Part shown: positions 16,957-25,733 of the stretch, piece after piece
How the letters are laid out: every line of letters begins with the position of its first letter
Numbering within the stretch: the first letter of the stretch is position 1
Assembly (NCBI GenBank): GCA_903880855.1
Contig: CAIRQX010000137.1
Span: 1-52,610 of the forward strand
Direction: 5' to 3'
Source of the DNA: an uncultured Burkholderiales bacterium
GTDB taxonomy: Bacteria; Pseudomonadota; Gammaproteobacteria; Burkholderiales; Burkholderiaceae_C
Length of the DNA stretch: 52,610 nucleotides
Position numbers and translations under genes: made by a program
The notes under the pieces: generated by a model
Databases searched by the model: none
What the model was told of the DNA's origin: nothing
The model's input: only the letters and a program-made list of their open reading frames with translations

Positions 16957-17943
16957 ATGTTTTCTTTTATAGTCCAACGACTGCTACAAGCTGTCATCGT
17001 GATGGTGTGTGTTGTATTTGTTGCATTTCTATTATTCCAATACGTTGGCGATCCTGTTCTTTTTATGCTCGGGCAAGATGCAACTGCAGACCAAATCATA
17101 AATTTAAGAAAAGACCTTGGATTAGACAAATCTTTTGTCATTCAGTTTTTCAACTTTTTAATCAATGCCGCTCAAGGAGAATTTGGAATCAGTTTGCGGC
17201 AAGGTGCGAAAGTTTCTAGGTTAATTGGCGAGCGCTTGCCAGCAACGCTTGAGTTGGCATTTGTCGCTGCCGGGTTAGCTTTATTGGCCGGTATTCCCAT
17301 GGGGGTTTATGCGGCCCTAAAACGCAATACATGGATGAGTCAATTACTCATGACGGTCTCTTTAATCGGCGTATCGCTTCCTACGTTTTTAATTGGTATT
17401 TTATTAATTCTTTTCTTTTCTGTTTTGCTCGGATGGTTTCCCAGTTTTGGCCGAGGCGATGTCATTCGTTTGGGATGGTGGAGCACTGGCTTACTCACTG
17501 CGAAAGGCTGGCACCATATTGTTCTGCCTGCCTTGACTTTGGCAATTTTTCAGCTGACTTTAATCATGCGACTGGTCAGGGCAGAAATGTTAGAAGTTTT
17601 AAGGACTGACTATATTAAGTTTGCCCGCGCCCGTGGACTGTCAAATAGTGCCATCCATTTTGGCCATGCGCTTAAAAATACCTTAATACCCGTCATGACT
17701 ATTACGGGATTGCAGCTTGGCGGTTTAATTGCTTTCGCCATCATCACCGAGACAGTATTTCAATGGCCCGGAATGGGTTTGTTATTCATACAAGCAGTCA
17801 CCTATGCGGATGTTCCAGTCATGGCTGCATATTTGTGTTTGATTGCACTGATATTTGTAGTGATCAATTTGATTGTGGATTTGCTTTATTTCGCCGTAGA
17901 TCCAAGGCTTCGCATTGGTAAGTTGGGGGGGCATTCAACATGA
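16957..17943 (+). CDS. Peptide/nickel-type ABC transporter permease (DppB-like)
   Basis: Inner-membrane permease of 328 residues in the DppB/OppB family. It begins with FIVQRLLQAVIVM and has six hydrophobic segments. LERLPATLELA-like (GERLPATLELAFVAAG) and the EAA loop with RLVRAEMLEVLRTDYIKFAR lie in the binding-protein-dependent permease domain. A glycine-rich FQWPGMGLLF segment follows near the C-terminus. It overlaps the second permease gene by 4 bp (ATGA). Forms the membrane pore with the next gene product. Confidence 0.93.
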   Translation: MFSFIVQRLLQAVIVMVCVVFVAFLLFQYVGDPVLFMLGQDATADQIINLRKDLGLDKSFVIQFFNFLINAAQGEFGISLRQGAKVSRLIGERLPATLELAFVAAGLALLAGIPMGVYAALKRNTWMSQLLMTVSLIGVSLPTFLIGILLILFFSVLLGWFPSFGRGDVIRLGWWSTGLLTAKGWHHIVLPALTLAIFQLTLIMRLVRAEMLEVLRTDYIKFARARGLSNSAIHFGHALKNTLIPVMTITGLQLGGLIAFAIITETVFQWPGMGLLFIQAVTYADVPVMAAYLCLIALIFVVINLIVDLLYFAVDPRLRIGKLGGHST

Positions 17944-18851
17944 GGAATCCCATTGGACATTGGCTCAATAGCGATATTGGCCATAGCTTCAAAGCATCTA
18001 AAACTGCCACAAGTGCTGCTGTCATTGCTTTTATGTTTATTTTTTGCGCCATATTTGCCCAATGGGTCGCACCCACCAATCCATTCGATCCTGCCAGCCT
18101 GGACTTGATGGATGCGCGTTTGCCACCTGCTTGGATAGAAGAAGGTAGTCTTAAATATTTACTAGGTACAGACGACCAAGGGCGAGATATTTTGTCCGCA
18201 TTGATATATGGGGCACGTATTTCTTTGATAGTAGGATTAGCCTCTGTCGCGGTGTCACTATGCGTTGGTGTGAGCCTAGGACTGTTGGCTGGATTCAGAG
18301 GGGGATGGATAGACACCTTCCTAATGCGACTATGCGACGTCATGCTTTCTTTTCCAGCTATTTTGGTAGCCTTACTTATCGCCGGTGTTGGACGCGCCCT
18401 ACTTCCCCAAGCAGATGAATCTTTGGCATTTGGCGTTTTGATTGTGTCGATTTCTCTTACTGGATGGGTGCAATATGCGCGCACTGTGCGCGGAACCACT
18501 TTGGTAGAACGCAATAAAGAGTATGTGCAAGCAGCGCGTGTCACGGGTGTAGCACCTTTCAGGATCATGGTGCGCCATGTTTTGCCTAATGTGCTCGGAC
18601 CTGTCATGGTCTTAGCCACCATTCAAGTAGCAACAGCGATCATCACGGAAGCCACTTTGTCTTTCTTGGGTGTTGGCGTACCACCTACGTCTCCTTCGCT
18701 GGGAACTTTGATTCGCATTGGTAACGACTTTTTATTTTCAGGCGAATGGTGGATCACCATATTCCCAGGCATCACCTTGGTGCTCATAGCCTTGTCCGTC
18801 AACTTACTAGGTGACTGGCTTCGCGATGCACTCAACCCACGCCTACATTAA
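17940..18851 (+). CDS. Peptide/nickel-type ABC transporter permease (DppC-like)
   Basis: Second inner-membrane permease, 303 residues, of the DppC/OppC family. The N-terminal helix is followed by the typical periplasmic segment with APTNPFDP and YLLGTDDQGRDI. The permease domain has the EAA-loop region REYVQAAR-like (KEYVQAARVTG) and the LSFLGVGVPPTSPSLG motif near the C-terminus. It is translationally coupled to the preceding permease gene and 36 bp from the first ATPase gene. Confidence 0.93.
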   Translation: MRNPIGHWLNSDIGHSFKASKTATSAAVIAFMFIFCAIFAQWVAPTNPFDPASLDLMDARLPPAWIEEGSLKYLLGTDDQGRDILSALIYGARISLIVGLASVAVSLCVGVSLGLLAGFRGGWIDTFLMRLCDVMLSFPAILVALLIAGVGRALLPQADESLAFGVLIVSISLTGWVQYARTVRGTTLVERNKEYVQAARVTGVAPFRIMVRHVLPNVLGPVMVLATIQVATAIITEATLSFLGVGVPPTSPSLGTLIRIGNDFLFSGEWWITIFPGITLVLIALSVNLLGDWLRDALNPRLH

Positions 18852-18887
18852 AAATCTCCAGCGTATGCATACCCGAGTCTGTTGACG

Positions 18888-19874
18888 ATGAAATTACTAG
18901 AACTCAAGAGTTTGGTAGTCGAGATTCCAAGTCGACATGGGACCTTGCGCGCACTCGACGGTATTTCTTTTGAAATAGCCCCGGGAGAAATTTTAGGAGT
19001 AGTCGGCGAATCTGGTGCAGGCAAATCACTTACGGGGGCATCCATCATTGGATTACTAGAACCCCCGGGGCGTGTTGCTAGCGGAGAGATTATCTTTAAA
19101 GGCCAGCGCATCGATAACTTATCTAATGACCAAATGCGCAGCATTCGTGGGCGCAGGATTGGTGCTATTTTTCAAGACCCGCTGACATCGCTCAATCCCT
19201 TGTACTCGATAGGCAAGCAGCTTACCGAAACCATTCAAACCCATATCCGTATGTCGGATGCCAAAGCGCGTCAACGTGCAATTGCACTATTACAAGACAC
19301 CGGAATTCCAGCTGCTGCTGAACGCATTGACCATTACCCACATCAATTTTCTGGTGGCATGCGTCAAAGAGTCGTGATTGCATTGGCCTTAGCCGCAGAG
19401 CCAGAACTCATCGTAGCGGATGAGCCTACTACCGCATTGGATGTTTCTATACAAGCACAGATCATTGGGTTATTAAAAAATATTTGTAAACAAAAGGGGG
19501 CGGCAGTGATGTTGATCACCCACGATATGGGTGTGATCGCAGAGACCTGTGACCGTGTTGCAGTCATGTATGCAGGCCGTATTGTGGAGATAGGCCCTGT
19601 CCACCAAGTTATCCACCAACCTCAACATCCCTACACCGTTGGTCTGATGGCCTCCATTCCTGACATAGATATCGACCGAGAACGGCTCAACCAAATTGAT
19701 GGCTCCATGCCACGTTTAAATGCCATACCTGCGGGTTGTGCTTTTAATCCAAGATGCTCCGAAGTATTTACAAAATGCAAACAGGCTAAACCAGAATTGA
19801 AAACAGTAGATGGCTTACCCCATACTGAAGTGGCATGTTGGCTGCAGGGCGATTTAACAAGGAGTGGTCTATGA
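18888..19874 (+). CDS. Peptide ABC transporter ATP-binding protein (DppD/OppD-like)
   Basis: Cytoplasmic ATPase of 328 residues. Walker A GESGAGKS lies near residue 40, the ABC signature FSGGMRQR near 148, and Walker B ends with VADEPTTALD. The C-terminal oligopeptide-family tail has PAGCAFNPRC followed by further Cys residues (a possible iron-sulfur or metal site seen in this group). The ATG at 18888 is preferred to an in-frame TTG six bases earlier. It overlaps the partner ATPase gene by 4 bp. Confidence 0.93.
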   Translation: MKLLELKSLVVEIPSRHGTLRALDGISFEIAPGEILGVVGESGAGKSLTGASIIGLLEPPGRVASGEIIFKGQRIDNLSNDQMRSIRGRRIGAIFQDPLTSLNPLYSIGKQLTETIQTHIRMSDAKARQRAIALLQDTGIPAAAERIDHYPHQFSGGMRQRVVIALALAAEPELIVADEPTTALDVSIQAQIIGLLKNICKQKGAAVMLITHDMGVIAETCDRVAVMYAGRIVEIGPVHQVIHQPQHPYTVGLMASIPDIDIDRERLNQIDGSMPRLNAIPAGCAFNPRCSEVFTKCKQAKPELKTVDGLPHTEVACWLQGDLTRSGL

Positions 19875-20893
19875 ACGCTTCTAATCTATCTAGCGCCTCT
19901 AAAGGCGCATTAGTTATTGCAAATGATTTAGCCAAAACATTTGATGTATCTGCCCCATGGCTAACCCGTTTCATTGAACGTAATCCACGTCAACTCCTAA
20001 AAGCAGTCGATGGCGTCAGCTTCCAGATCGAAAAAGGCACAACATTAGCTCTGGTCGGCGAGTCGGGTTGCGGTAAAAGCACAGTGGCGCGATTACTTGT
20101 TGGTTTGTACGAACCAACACGTGGCGGATTTACTTTTGATGGACAAGATGCACACGCTGCTTTTAAATCTGACAACGCGAAAGCAATGCGTCGACGCATT
20201 CAAATGATTTTTCAAGATCCTTATGCCAGCTTAAATCCACGTTGGACAGTCGCAAACATTGTTGGAGAGCCTTTGCATGAACATCAACTTGTGGAGGATG
20301 AGGGAGAGCTTCAAGCCCGCGTCACCGAGTTATTGCAATCTGTAGGCTTATCAAGCCAGGATATGTCTAAGTACCCACACCAATTTTCAGGCGGTCAACG
20401 ACAACGTGTATCTATTGCCCGCGCGCTTGCTACTGCACCAGATTTTTTAGTATGCGATGAGCCCACCTCTGCTCTAGACGTCAGCGTGCAAGCCCAAGTG
20501 CTCAACATCATGAAAGACTTACAACGTGCACGCGGTCTTACTTATCTATTTATTTCACATAATTTAGCTGTGGTGCGGCATGTCAGTGACAAGGTAGGGG
20601 TCATGTATCTAGGGCAACTGGTGGAATTGGCTGACAAGCATTCCCTGTTCAGCAATCCACAACACCCTTACACCCGTATGTTGTTAGATGCAATTCCTAA
20701 ACTCAAAGACACTGGGCGCGCACGGATACCTGTACAAGGTGAAGTACCGAATCCGCTTAATCCACCTTTGGGCTGTAGTTTTCACCCGCGCTGTCCCCTA
20801 GTAAATGCACGCTGCAAGATTGAGCGACCTTCTCTAAAAAATTTGAATGGCATTCAAATAGCTTGCCATGCCGTAGAAGAAGGTCGCAATTAG
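19871..20893 (+). CDS. Peptide ABC transporter ATP-binding protein (DppF/OppF-like)
   Basis: Partner ATPase of about 340 residues. Walker A GESGCGKS, signature FSGGQRQR and Walker B VCDEPTSALD are all intact, followed by the C-terminal PLGCSFHPRCP tail. The ATG at 19871 is chosen over one at 19835 because it has AAGGAG 6 bases upstream and forms an ATGA overlap with the preceding stop. It ends the importer operon, 20 bp before the convergent binding-protein gene. Confidence 0.93.
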   Translation: MNASNLSSASKGALVIANDLAKTFDVSAPWLTRFIERNPRQLLKAVDGVSFQIEKGTTLALVGESGCGKSTVARLLVGLYEPTRGGFTFDGQDAHAAFKSDNAKAMRRRIQMIFQDPYASLNPRWTVANIVGEPLHEHQLVEDEGELQARVTELLQSVGLSSQDMSKYPHQFSGGQRQRVSIARALATAPDFLVCDEPTSALDVSVQAQVLNIMKDLQRARGLTYLFISHNLAVVRHVSDKVGVMYLGQLVELADKHSLFSNPQHPYTRMLLDAIPKLKDTGRARIPVQGEVPNPLNPPLGCSFHPRCPLVNARCKIERPSLKNLNGIQIACHAVEEGRN

Positions 20894-20913
20894 TCTTGTT
20901 GCTAAGAGGTAAG

Positions 20914-22506
20914 CTATTTCACATTGACGTAATACATTTTGGGCGCATCATTTGAGTTGTGCGACATCGTGATGTTTTGCTTCATAGCCCAAGGACGCAT
21001 TTGGTGGTGTAGTGGGATATAAAGAACTTCATCGCGTGTCAAAGTTAAGGCTTCTTTGATGATGGCGTCGCGTTTGTTTTTATCGGTTTCGCCCTTCATG
21101 GCTTCTACCAATGCGTCAAGTTTGGCGTTGTTAGTTTTTGAGAAATTAAAACTACCATCTGCTCCTTGTGTTCGCGTCATCACCAATGATTGCAATGAAT
21201 ACTGCGCGTCGTAATTGGCAACGCCCCAACCCAGCATATAGGCGCTTGAATCAAAGTTTTGTACTTTCGCTATAAAAGGACCAAAGTTCATCGCATTGAG
21301 TTTGGCTTTGATACCCGCCTTAGCCCACATGTTGATAATCGCTTGGCAAACCTCTTCATCGTTCACATAGCGGTTATTGGGACAATCCAACGTGAACTCA
21401 ACGCCATTAGGGTATCCGGCATCAGCAAGTAATTTTTTAGCACTATCAATATCAGCAGGCTGAACCTTGTCTAAGTCTGCAGAGTATCCATTGACACCTG
21501 GCGCGACCATGATGCTTGCGGGTAAAGATAGGCCTCGCATGATGCTGCGCTGTATCGCAACACGGTCAATTGAAACACTCAATGCTTTGCGCACGCGCAC
21601 ATCTTTGAATATGTTTTTACCCTTAGGCCCATATTTCAATTCTTCGCTACCTTGGTCTAAGGCTAAAAAGATAGTACGTACCTCGGGGCCATCCAGAACA
21701 GCGAGGGAAGGCGTATTGCGTAAGCGTGCAACGTCTTGGGTAGGCAAGTCTGTCACGGCATCTACATTGCCAGCTAACAAAGCTGCAACGCGGGTAGGGT
21801 CAGATTTAATAGGGGTATAAACCACATCGGTCACATTACCTTGCAACTTATCCCACCACCCTTTATTTGCAGTCATCACTAACTTTTGGTCAGGCTGCCA
21901 CTCCTTGATGATGTAGGGGCCTGTGCCATTGGTATTGGTAGAGGCATGGGTGATTTCTTTGGCTTTGTAATCTTGGATTTTTTCAGACTTGTTTTTGACA
22001 CACCACACTTTGCTCATGATGAGAAAGGTGGTGAAGTTATTCAATAAAGTGGGATTCGGTTTGTCAGAGATCACATCTACTGTGTAGTCATCTATCTTTT
22101 TAATCTCTTTGACACCACCTACATAAATTTGCATCGTGCCCTGGGGTTGGCGAATTCTGTCAAAAGAAAAGAGGACGTCATCTGCTGTAAAAGGTGTTCC
22201 ATCGTGGAACTTCACGTTTTTGCGCAAATTGAAACGAACAGTGGTCGGGCTAGTGCTTTGCCAACTTGTAGCTAAAGCAGGCTCTACCTTGTAATTTTTA
22301 TCAAAACGCACCAAAGGCTCATATGCGTGGCTCACCATGTTATTGGTAGTCGCATGGTTTTGGGCATGCGGATCCAGCGTCAAAATATCGTTTTGCGCTG
22401 CCCATTTAAGCTCAACTGCAGATGCGGTGTGAATTGATAAAAAAGCGGTCCCAACTGCGACTATTAATGCCAGTGGACGAATGGCTGCAAGAATGCGTAT
22501 GTACAT
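20914..22506 (-). CDS. ABC transporter substrate-binding protein, family 5 (DppA/OppA-like)
   Basis: Periplasmic receptor of 530 residues for a peptide or related amide/amine substrate. The signal peptide runs to about residue 30 (SAVELKWAA). The family signature follows: DILTLDPHAQNHATTNN, LRKNVKFHDGTPFTADDV and later RKALSVSIDR. AGGA lies 6 bases before the ATG. It is transcribed towards the permease/ATPase operon rather than with it, an uncommon layout. Its promoter region is shared with the divergent amidase. It is probably the receptor for that importer because no other family 5 protein is present. Confidence 0.92.
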   Translation of the reverse strand: MYIRILAAIRPLALIVAVGTAFLSIHTASAVELKWAAQNDILTLDPHAQNHATTNNMVSHAYEPLVRFDKNYKVEPALATSWQSTSPTTVRFNLRKNVKFHDGTPFTADDVLFSFDRIRQPQGTMQIYVGGVKEIKKIDDYTVDVISDKPNPTLLNNFTTFLIMSKVWCVKNKSEKIQDYKAKEITHASTNTNGTGPYIIKEWQPDQKLVMTANKGWWDKLQGNVTDVVYTPIKSDPTRVAALLAGNVDAVTDLPTQDVARLRNTPSLAVLDGPEVRTIFLALDQGSEELKYGPKGKNIFKDVRVRKALSVSIDRVAIQRSIMRGLSLPASIMVAPGVNGYSADLDKVQPADIDSAKKLLADAGYPNGVEFTLDCPNNRYVNDEEVCQAIINMWAKAGIKAKLNAMNFGPFIAKVQNFDSSAYMLGWGVANYDAQYSLQSLVMTRTQGADGSFNFSKTNNAKLDALVEAMKGETDKNKRDAIIKEALTLTRDEVLYIPLHHQMRPWAMKQNITMSHNSNDAPKMYYVNVK

Positions 22507-22516
22507 GCTATATCCT

Positions 22517-22549
22517 GTCTAGATTGAATGACAAAATCATTCTATAGAC
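22517..22549. promoter_or_regulatory. Interrupted inverted repeat between binding-protein and amidase genes
   Basis: Two nested inverted arms, GTCTA with TAGAC (outer) and GAATGA with TCATTC (inner), surround CAAAA. They occupy 33 of the 75 bp between two divergent genes. This is a plausible operator that could control both the importer receptor and the amidase. Alternatively it could fold in the RNA leader. No regulator gene is adjacent. Confidence 0.4.
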
Positions 22550-22581
22550 AATAAAACCAATCCACAACCAGAGTTACACCT

Positions 22582-24042
22582 TTGCAAGACGACATCACCC
22601 CCCTTTGCGCAGACGAACTCTCTAACGCAATCCACCGCCGCAACATCTCTTGTCGCGAGGTGATGAGCGCCTATTTAGCCCGTATAGATAGGCTTAACCC
22701 TATCTTTAACGCCATCGTCAATATCGCTGATGAAGATTCTTTGCTTTCCCTAGCAGACATTTGCGATTTGGAATTACTAAATGGGCAGTCAAGAGGTTGG
22801 TTACATGGCATACCGCAGGCCATTAAAGACGTGGCATCTGCCTCTGGCTTTCCCACCACATTGGGTAGCCCGCTTTTAAAAGACGCTATGGCCAAAACAG
22901 ACTCGATCATGGTCTCGCGTATGAAAGCGGCAGGATGCATCGTCATCGGTAAAACCAATATGCCTGAATTGGGCTTGGGCTCACACACCTTCAATGAAGT
23001 TTTTGGTGCAACTCGCAATGCATGGGACACAAGTGTCAGCGCTGGGGGAAGTAGTGGCGGTACTGCAGTCGCCTTAGCGCAGCGGTTATTGCCATTAGCA
23101 GACGGATCTGACTTTATGGGGTCTCTACGCAACCCTGCAGCTTGGAACCACATTTTTGGAATGCGCCCTAGCCAAGGGCGCATTCCCTTAGGTCCTGGTA
23201 ACGATGTATTTCTGTCCCAACTGGTAACAGAAGGCCCGATGGCGCGTAATGTCAAAGACTTGACTAAATTACTCGAAATTCAATCTGGCTTTGACCCTCG
23301 CTTACCTTTATCTCTCTCATCTCAATTTCATGCACACGAGAGCGGAGCGAAAGCAGAAGCGCTCAAAGGTTTGCGCATTGGTTGGTTAGGTGATTTATCT
23401 GGTCATTTGGCGATTGAAGATGGCATCTTAGAAATTTGTGAACAAGCGCTTCATCGCATGGCTTCTGCGGGAGCCATCGTTTTACCCATGGGTTTGGGAT
23501 TTGATACTGACAAGCTATGGGATTGCTGGCTATCTTGGCGACGCGCTTTAGTGGGTCCTCGTGTCACCGCTTTGATGGGGTTCCCTCATGCGCGAGACCA
23601 CATTAAACCTGAGGCTCTTTGGGAATATGACCATGCACAAGGTATGTCTTACACCGAGTTTTCACAAGCCAGCCAAACGCGAACCAGTTTTTATCACCAC
23701 ATGCTAAGGATGTTTCAAACAGAAGTGGATGTGATTGCGATGCCAGTCGTGCAAACATGGCCTTTTGCGATTGAGAAGCGCTGGCCTTCACATATTGGCA
23801 GTCGCAAAATGGATACCTATCACCGATGGATGGAATCCACTATTTACGCCACCCTGGCCGGTTTACCCGCCATCAGTGTTCCTGCTGGTTTTCACCCTAT
23901 GCAAACTTGGCCGATGGGATTGCAATTGATTGGACCCCCGCAAGGTGACAGCCTTTTATTAAAAGTGGCATCAGCATATGAAGACACATCATTAGAGCTG
24001 ATGAAAACAACTCCAACAAACGTTATCTTGACATCAAATTGA
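22582..24042 (+). CDS. Amidase (amidase signature family)
   Basis: Cytoplasmic amidohydrolase of 486 residues. The Ser-Ser-Lys triad region is clear: the Lys in HGIPQAIKDVA near residue 78, the glycine/serine-rich SAGGSSGGTAVALA near 153-166, and GSDFMGSLRNPAAWN nearby. The start is TTG at 22582; the frame closes 30 bases upstream, and the next ATG (22666) would remove the conserved first helix with LSNAIHRR. No strong ribosome binding site is visible. Divergent from the peptide receptor gene, it may hydrolyse the amide substrate brought in by that importer. Its 3' end overlaps DUF2938 by 9 bp. Confidence 0.9.
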   Translation: MQDDITPLCADELSNAIHRRNISCREVMSAYLARIDRLNPIFNAIVNIADEDSLLSLADICDLELLNGQSRGWLHGIPQAIKDVASASGFPTTLGSPLLKDAMAKTDSIMVSRMKAAGCIVIGKTNMPELGLGSHTFNEVFGATRNAWDTSVSAGGSSGGTAVALAQRLLPLADGSDFMGSLRNPAAWNHIFGMRPSQGRIPLGPGNDVFLSQLVTEGPMARNVKDLTKLLEIQSGFDPRLPLSLSSQFHAHESGAKAEALKGLRIGWLGDLSGHLAIEDGILEICEQALHRMASAGAIVLPMGLGFDTDKLWDCWLSWRRALVGPRVTALMGFPHARDHIKPEALWEYDHAQGMSYTEFSQASQTRTSFYHHMLRMFQTEVDVIAMPVVQTWPFAIEKRWPSHIGSRKMDTYHRWMESTIYATLAGLPAISVPAGFHPMQTWPMGLQLIGPPQGDSLLLKVASAYEDTSLELMKTTPTNVILTSN

Positions 24043-24519
24043 GTGAGCAAATAAAAAGCCCAAACCCATCGCAGTTCCGTATACCAAATGACTGGATAAA
24101 GAAATCAAACAAGCCTTTTTTGGATTTGGTGTGAGCTTTCCCATAACTCCCTTGCCCATACAGGGCATGAAATAAAACCAAGGAACCACCACACTAACTG
24201 CACCGAATAGGAAACCGTCGGCTAGCGTAGGCTCAATAACCTGATCGATCATCAGTACCAAATAAATAACCGCATACATCATGCTGACAAAGTAATGCAC
24301 GATCCAACCAAGAAGCAATTCGTTTGCAACGGAAGGTTCGTTATCAATAGTCGGGTGATACATGGTTCCTCTTTTTAAAGTAAGAACAAACCATCGTCCC
24401 ACCATGGCCCAATTCGTAGCAGGTATGCCAGTCATACGCTTTAATATTTGCTGCCAAGCATCCATAGCGAGGCAAGCGATCACACCCGCTAAAAATATAG
24501 CCATGACTTCATTGTTCAT
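24034..24519 (-). CDS. DUF2938 family membrane protein
   Basis: A 161-residue membrane protein with about four hydrophobic helices. ACLAMDAWQQILKRMTG at the N-terminus, the MYHPTIDNEPSVANELLLGW-type loop (seen as YHPTIDNEP), and the C-terminal PNPKKACLISLSSHLVYG match the DUF2938 family. Function unknown. The start has AAAGGAG five bases upstream. It overlaps the end of the convergent amidase gene by 9 bp. Confidence 0.85.
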   Translation of the reverse strand: MNNEVMAIFLAGVIACLAMDAWQQILKRMTGIPATNWAMVGRWFVLTLKRGTMYHPTIDNEPSVANELLLGWIVHYFVSMMYAVIYLVLMIDQVIEPTLADGFLFGAVSVVVPWFYFMPCMGKGVMGKLTPNPKKACLISLSSHLVYGTAMGLGFLFAHSI

Positions 24520-24564
24520 AAGAACTCCTTTAATTGAATCATCTCACAAGCTAAAGAGAAATTT

Positions 24565-24687
24565 CTAAATATTGGCGGACTCAATAGTCTCTGTCGTAAA
24601 TTCAGCTGGAAGAATAATCTCTAGCAACTCGACATCATCCGACCAATCCATTACGGCGTGCTGTATACCGGGCGGCTGTATCCAACT
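24565..24687 (-). pseudogene. Cupin C-terminal remnant
   Basis: A 41-codon frame immediately preceded by a stop reads like the last strands of a small cupin: WIQPPGIQHAVMDW, then DDVELLEIILPAEF and a natural stop. No complete upstream half is present. A short ATG frame before it in another phase could be the frameshifted or deleted N-terminus. It lies in the 211-bp gap between the Bug gene and DUF2938. It was probably once the last gene of the Bug/TPP operon. Similarity is judged by eye only. Confidence 0.5.
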
Positions 24688-24730
24688 TTAAATGACTGAC
24701 AGCGAATTTTTGTAGAGTTCTTAGCATAAT

Positions 24731-25714
24731 TTAATTTGCCTGTATGTTGTTATCAATTGCCAATTGACGCCACAGTGGTATCTCAGTCGCAATAATCTTT
24801 GCAAATTCATCTGATGTATTGCTAACAGGAGTGACAGACATTGCATTCAACTTCTTTTGTACATCCGTCATTTCAACCACTTTAGCCACACCATCTTGCA
24901 AAATTCGAATGGTCTCTGAAGGGGTTCCAGCAGGCGCAAGTAAACCAATCCATAAAGAAAATTTGATATCAATCCCCAGCTCCACCATGGTGGGGATGCT
25001 TGGATACTCTTTCATACGTTTAGAAGACGTGACTGCTAGTGCTTTAACTCGCCCACTTTGCAGGCCAACAAATGCAGGGCCTGCATCAGCGAGAGTCATC
25101 GTTACATCACCTGACATGACTGCAGTGACAGAGTCGTTAGCACCTTTGTAAGGAATATGGGTAAATTTAGCACCCGTCTTACGGTTAAAAAGTTCAGTAA
25201 TGAGCTGGAAAGATGCTGAACTTGCAGCATAGTTGGATTTATCAGGATTTTGCTTTGACTGGTTCACTAACTCTTGAACCGTTTTAGCTGTGTTGTTAAC
25301 GTTGACAAGCATGACTAATGGTGAATCACTCACAAAAGAAATAGGCGTGAAGTCTTGAGGGCTATAAGGAAGCTTGTTGTAAACAGCATGGTTGAAAATA
25401 ATGGGGCCTGGTGCGCCCATTAGCAATGTATAGCCATCCGGCTTAGCCTTTGCTACATAAGTACTCCCAACAATTGCACCCACACTAGGACGGTTTTCAA
25501 CAACTACAGATTGACCTATCACTGAAGGTAATTTTTCAGCCAATATCCTGGCAATAGCATCGACACCGCCTCCTGCTGAATAACCTACGACGATAGTGAT
25601 GGGTTTACTGGGGTAATCCGCAGCTTTTGCAGTGGTCATCCATACATTACAAAATAGGGTAACAAAGACAAATTGCAAAACTAGAAAAGAATCAAGGCTC
25701 TTTGAATATTTCAT
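24731..25714 (-). CDS. Bug/TctC family periplasmic solute-binding protein
   Basis: Solute receptor of 327 residues with a signal peptide ending near AKAAD. The Bug motifs present are YPSKPITIVVGYSAGGG with VDAIARILAEKL, VVENRPSVGAIVG, KPDGYTLLMG and HIPYKGAND. GAGGAG lies 6 bases before the ATG. It is the last intact gene of the operon that begins at 31454, 19 bp after the single-chain TPP enzyme gene. Its ligand may be the substrate of that enzyme, such as a 2-oxo or hydroxy acid; that is inference. Confidence 0.9.
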   Translation of the reverse strand: MKYSKSLDSFLVLQFVFVTLFCNVWMTTAKAADYPSKPITIVVGYSAGGGVDAIARILAEKLPSVIGQSVVVENRPSVGAIVGSTYVAKAKPDGYTLLMGAPGPIIFNHAVYNKLPYSPQDFTPISFVSDSPLVMLVNVNNTAKTVQELVNQSKQNPDKSNYAASSASFQLITELFNRKTGAKFTHIPYKGANDSVTAVMSGDVTMTLADAGPAFVGLQSGRVKALAVTSSKRMKEYPSIPTMVELGIDIKFSLWIGLLAPAGTPSETIRILQDGVAKVVEMTDVQKKLNAMSVTPVSNTSDEFAKIIATEIPLWRQLAIDNNIQAN

Positions 25715-25733
25715 AACTCACTCCTCATCGGAA

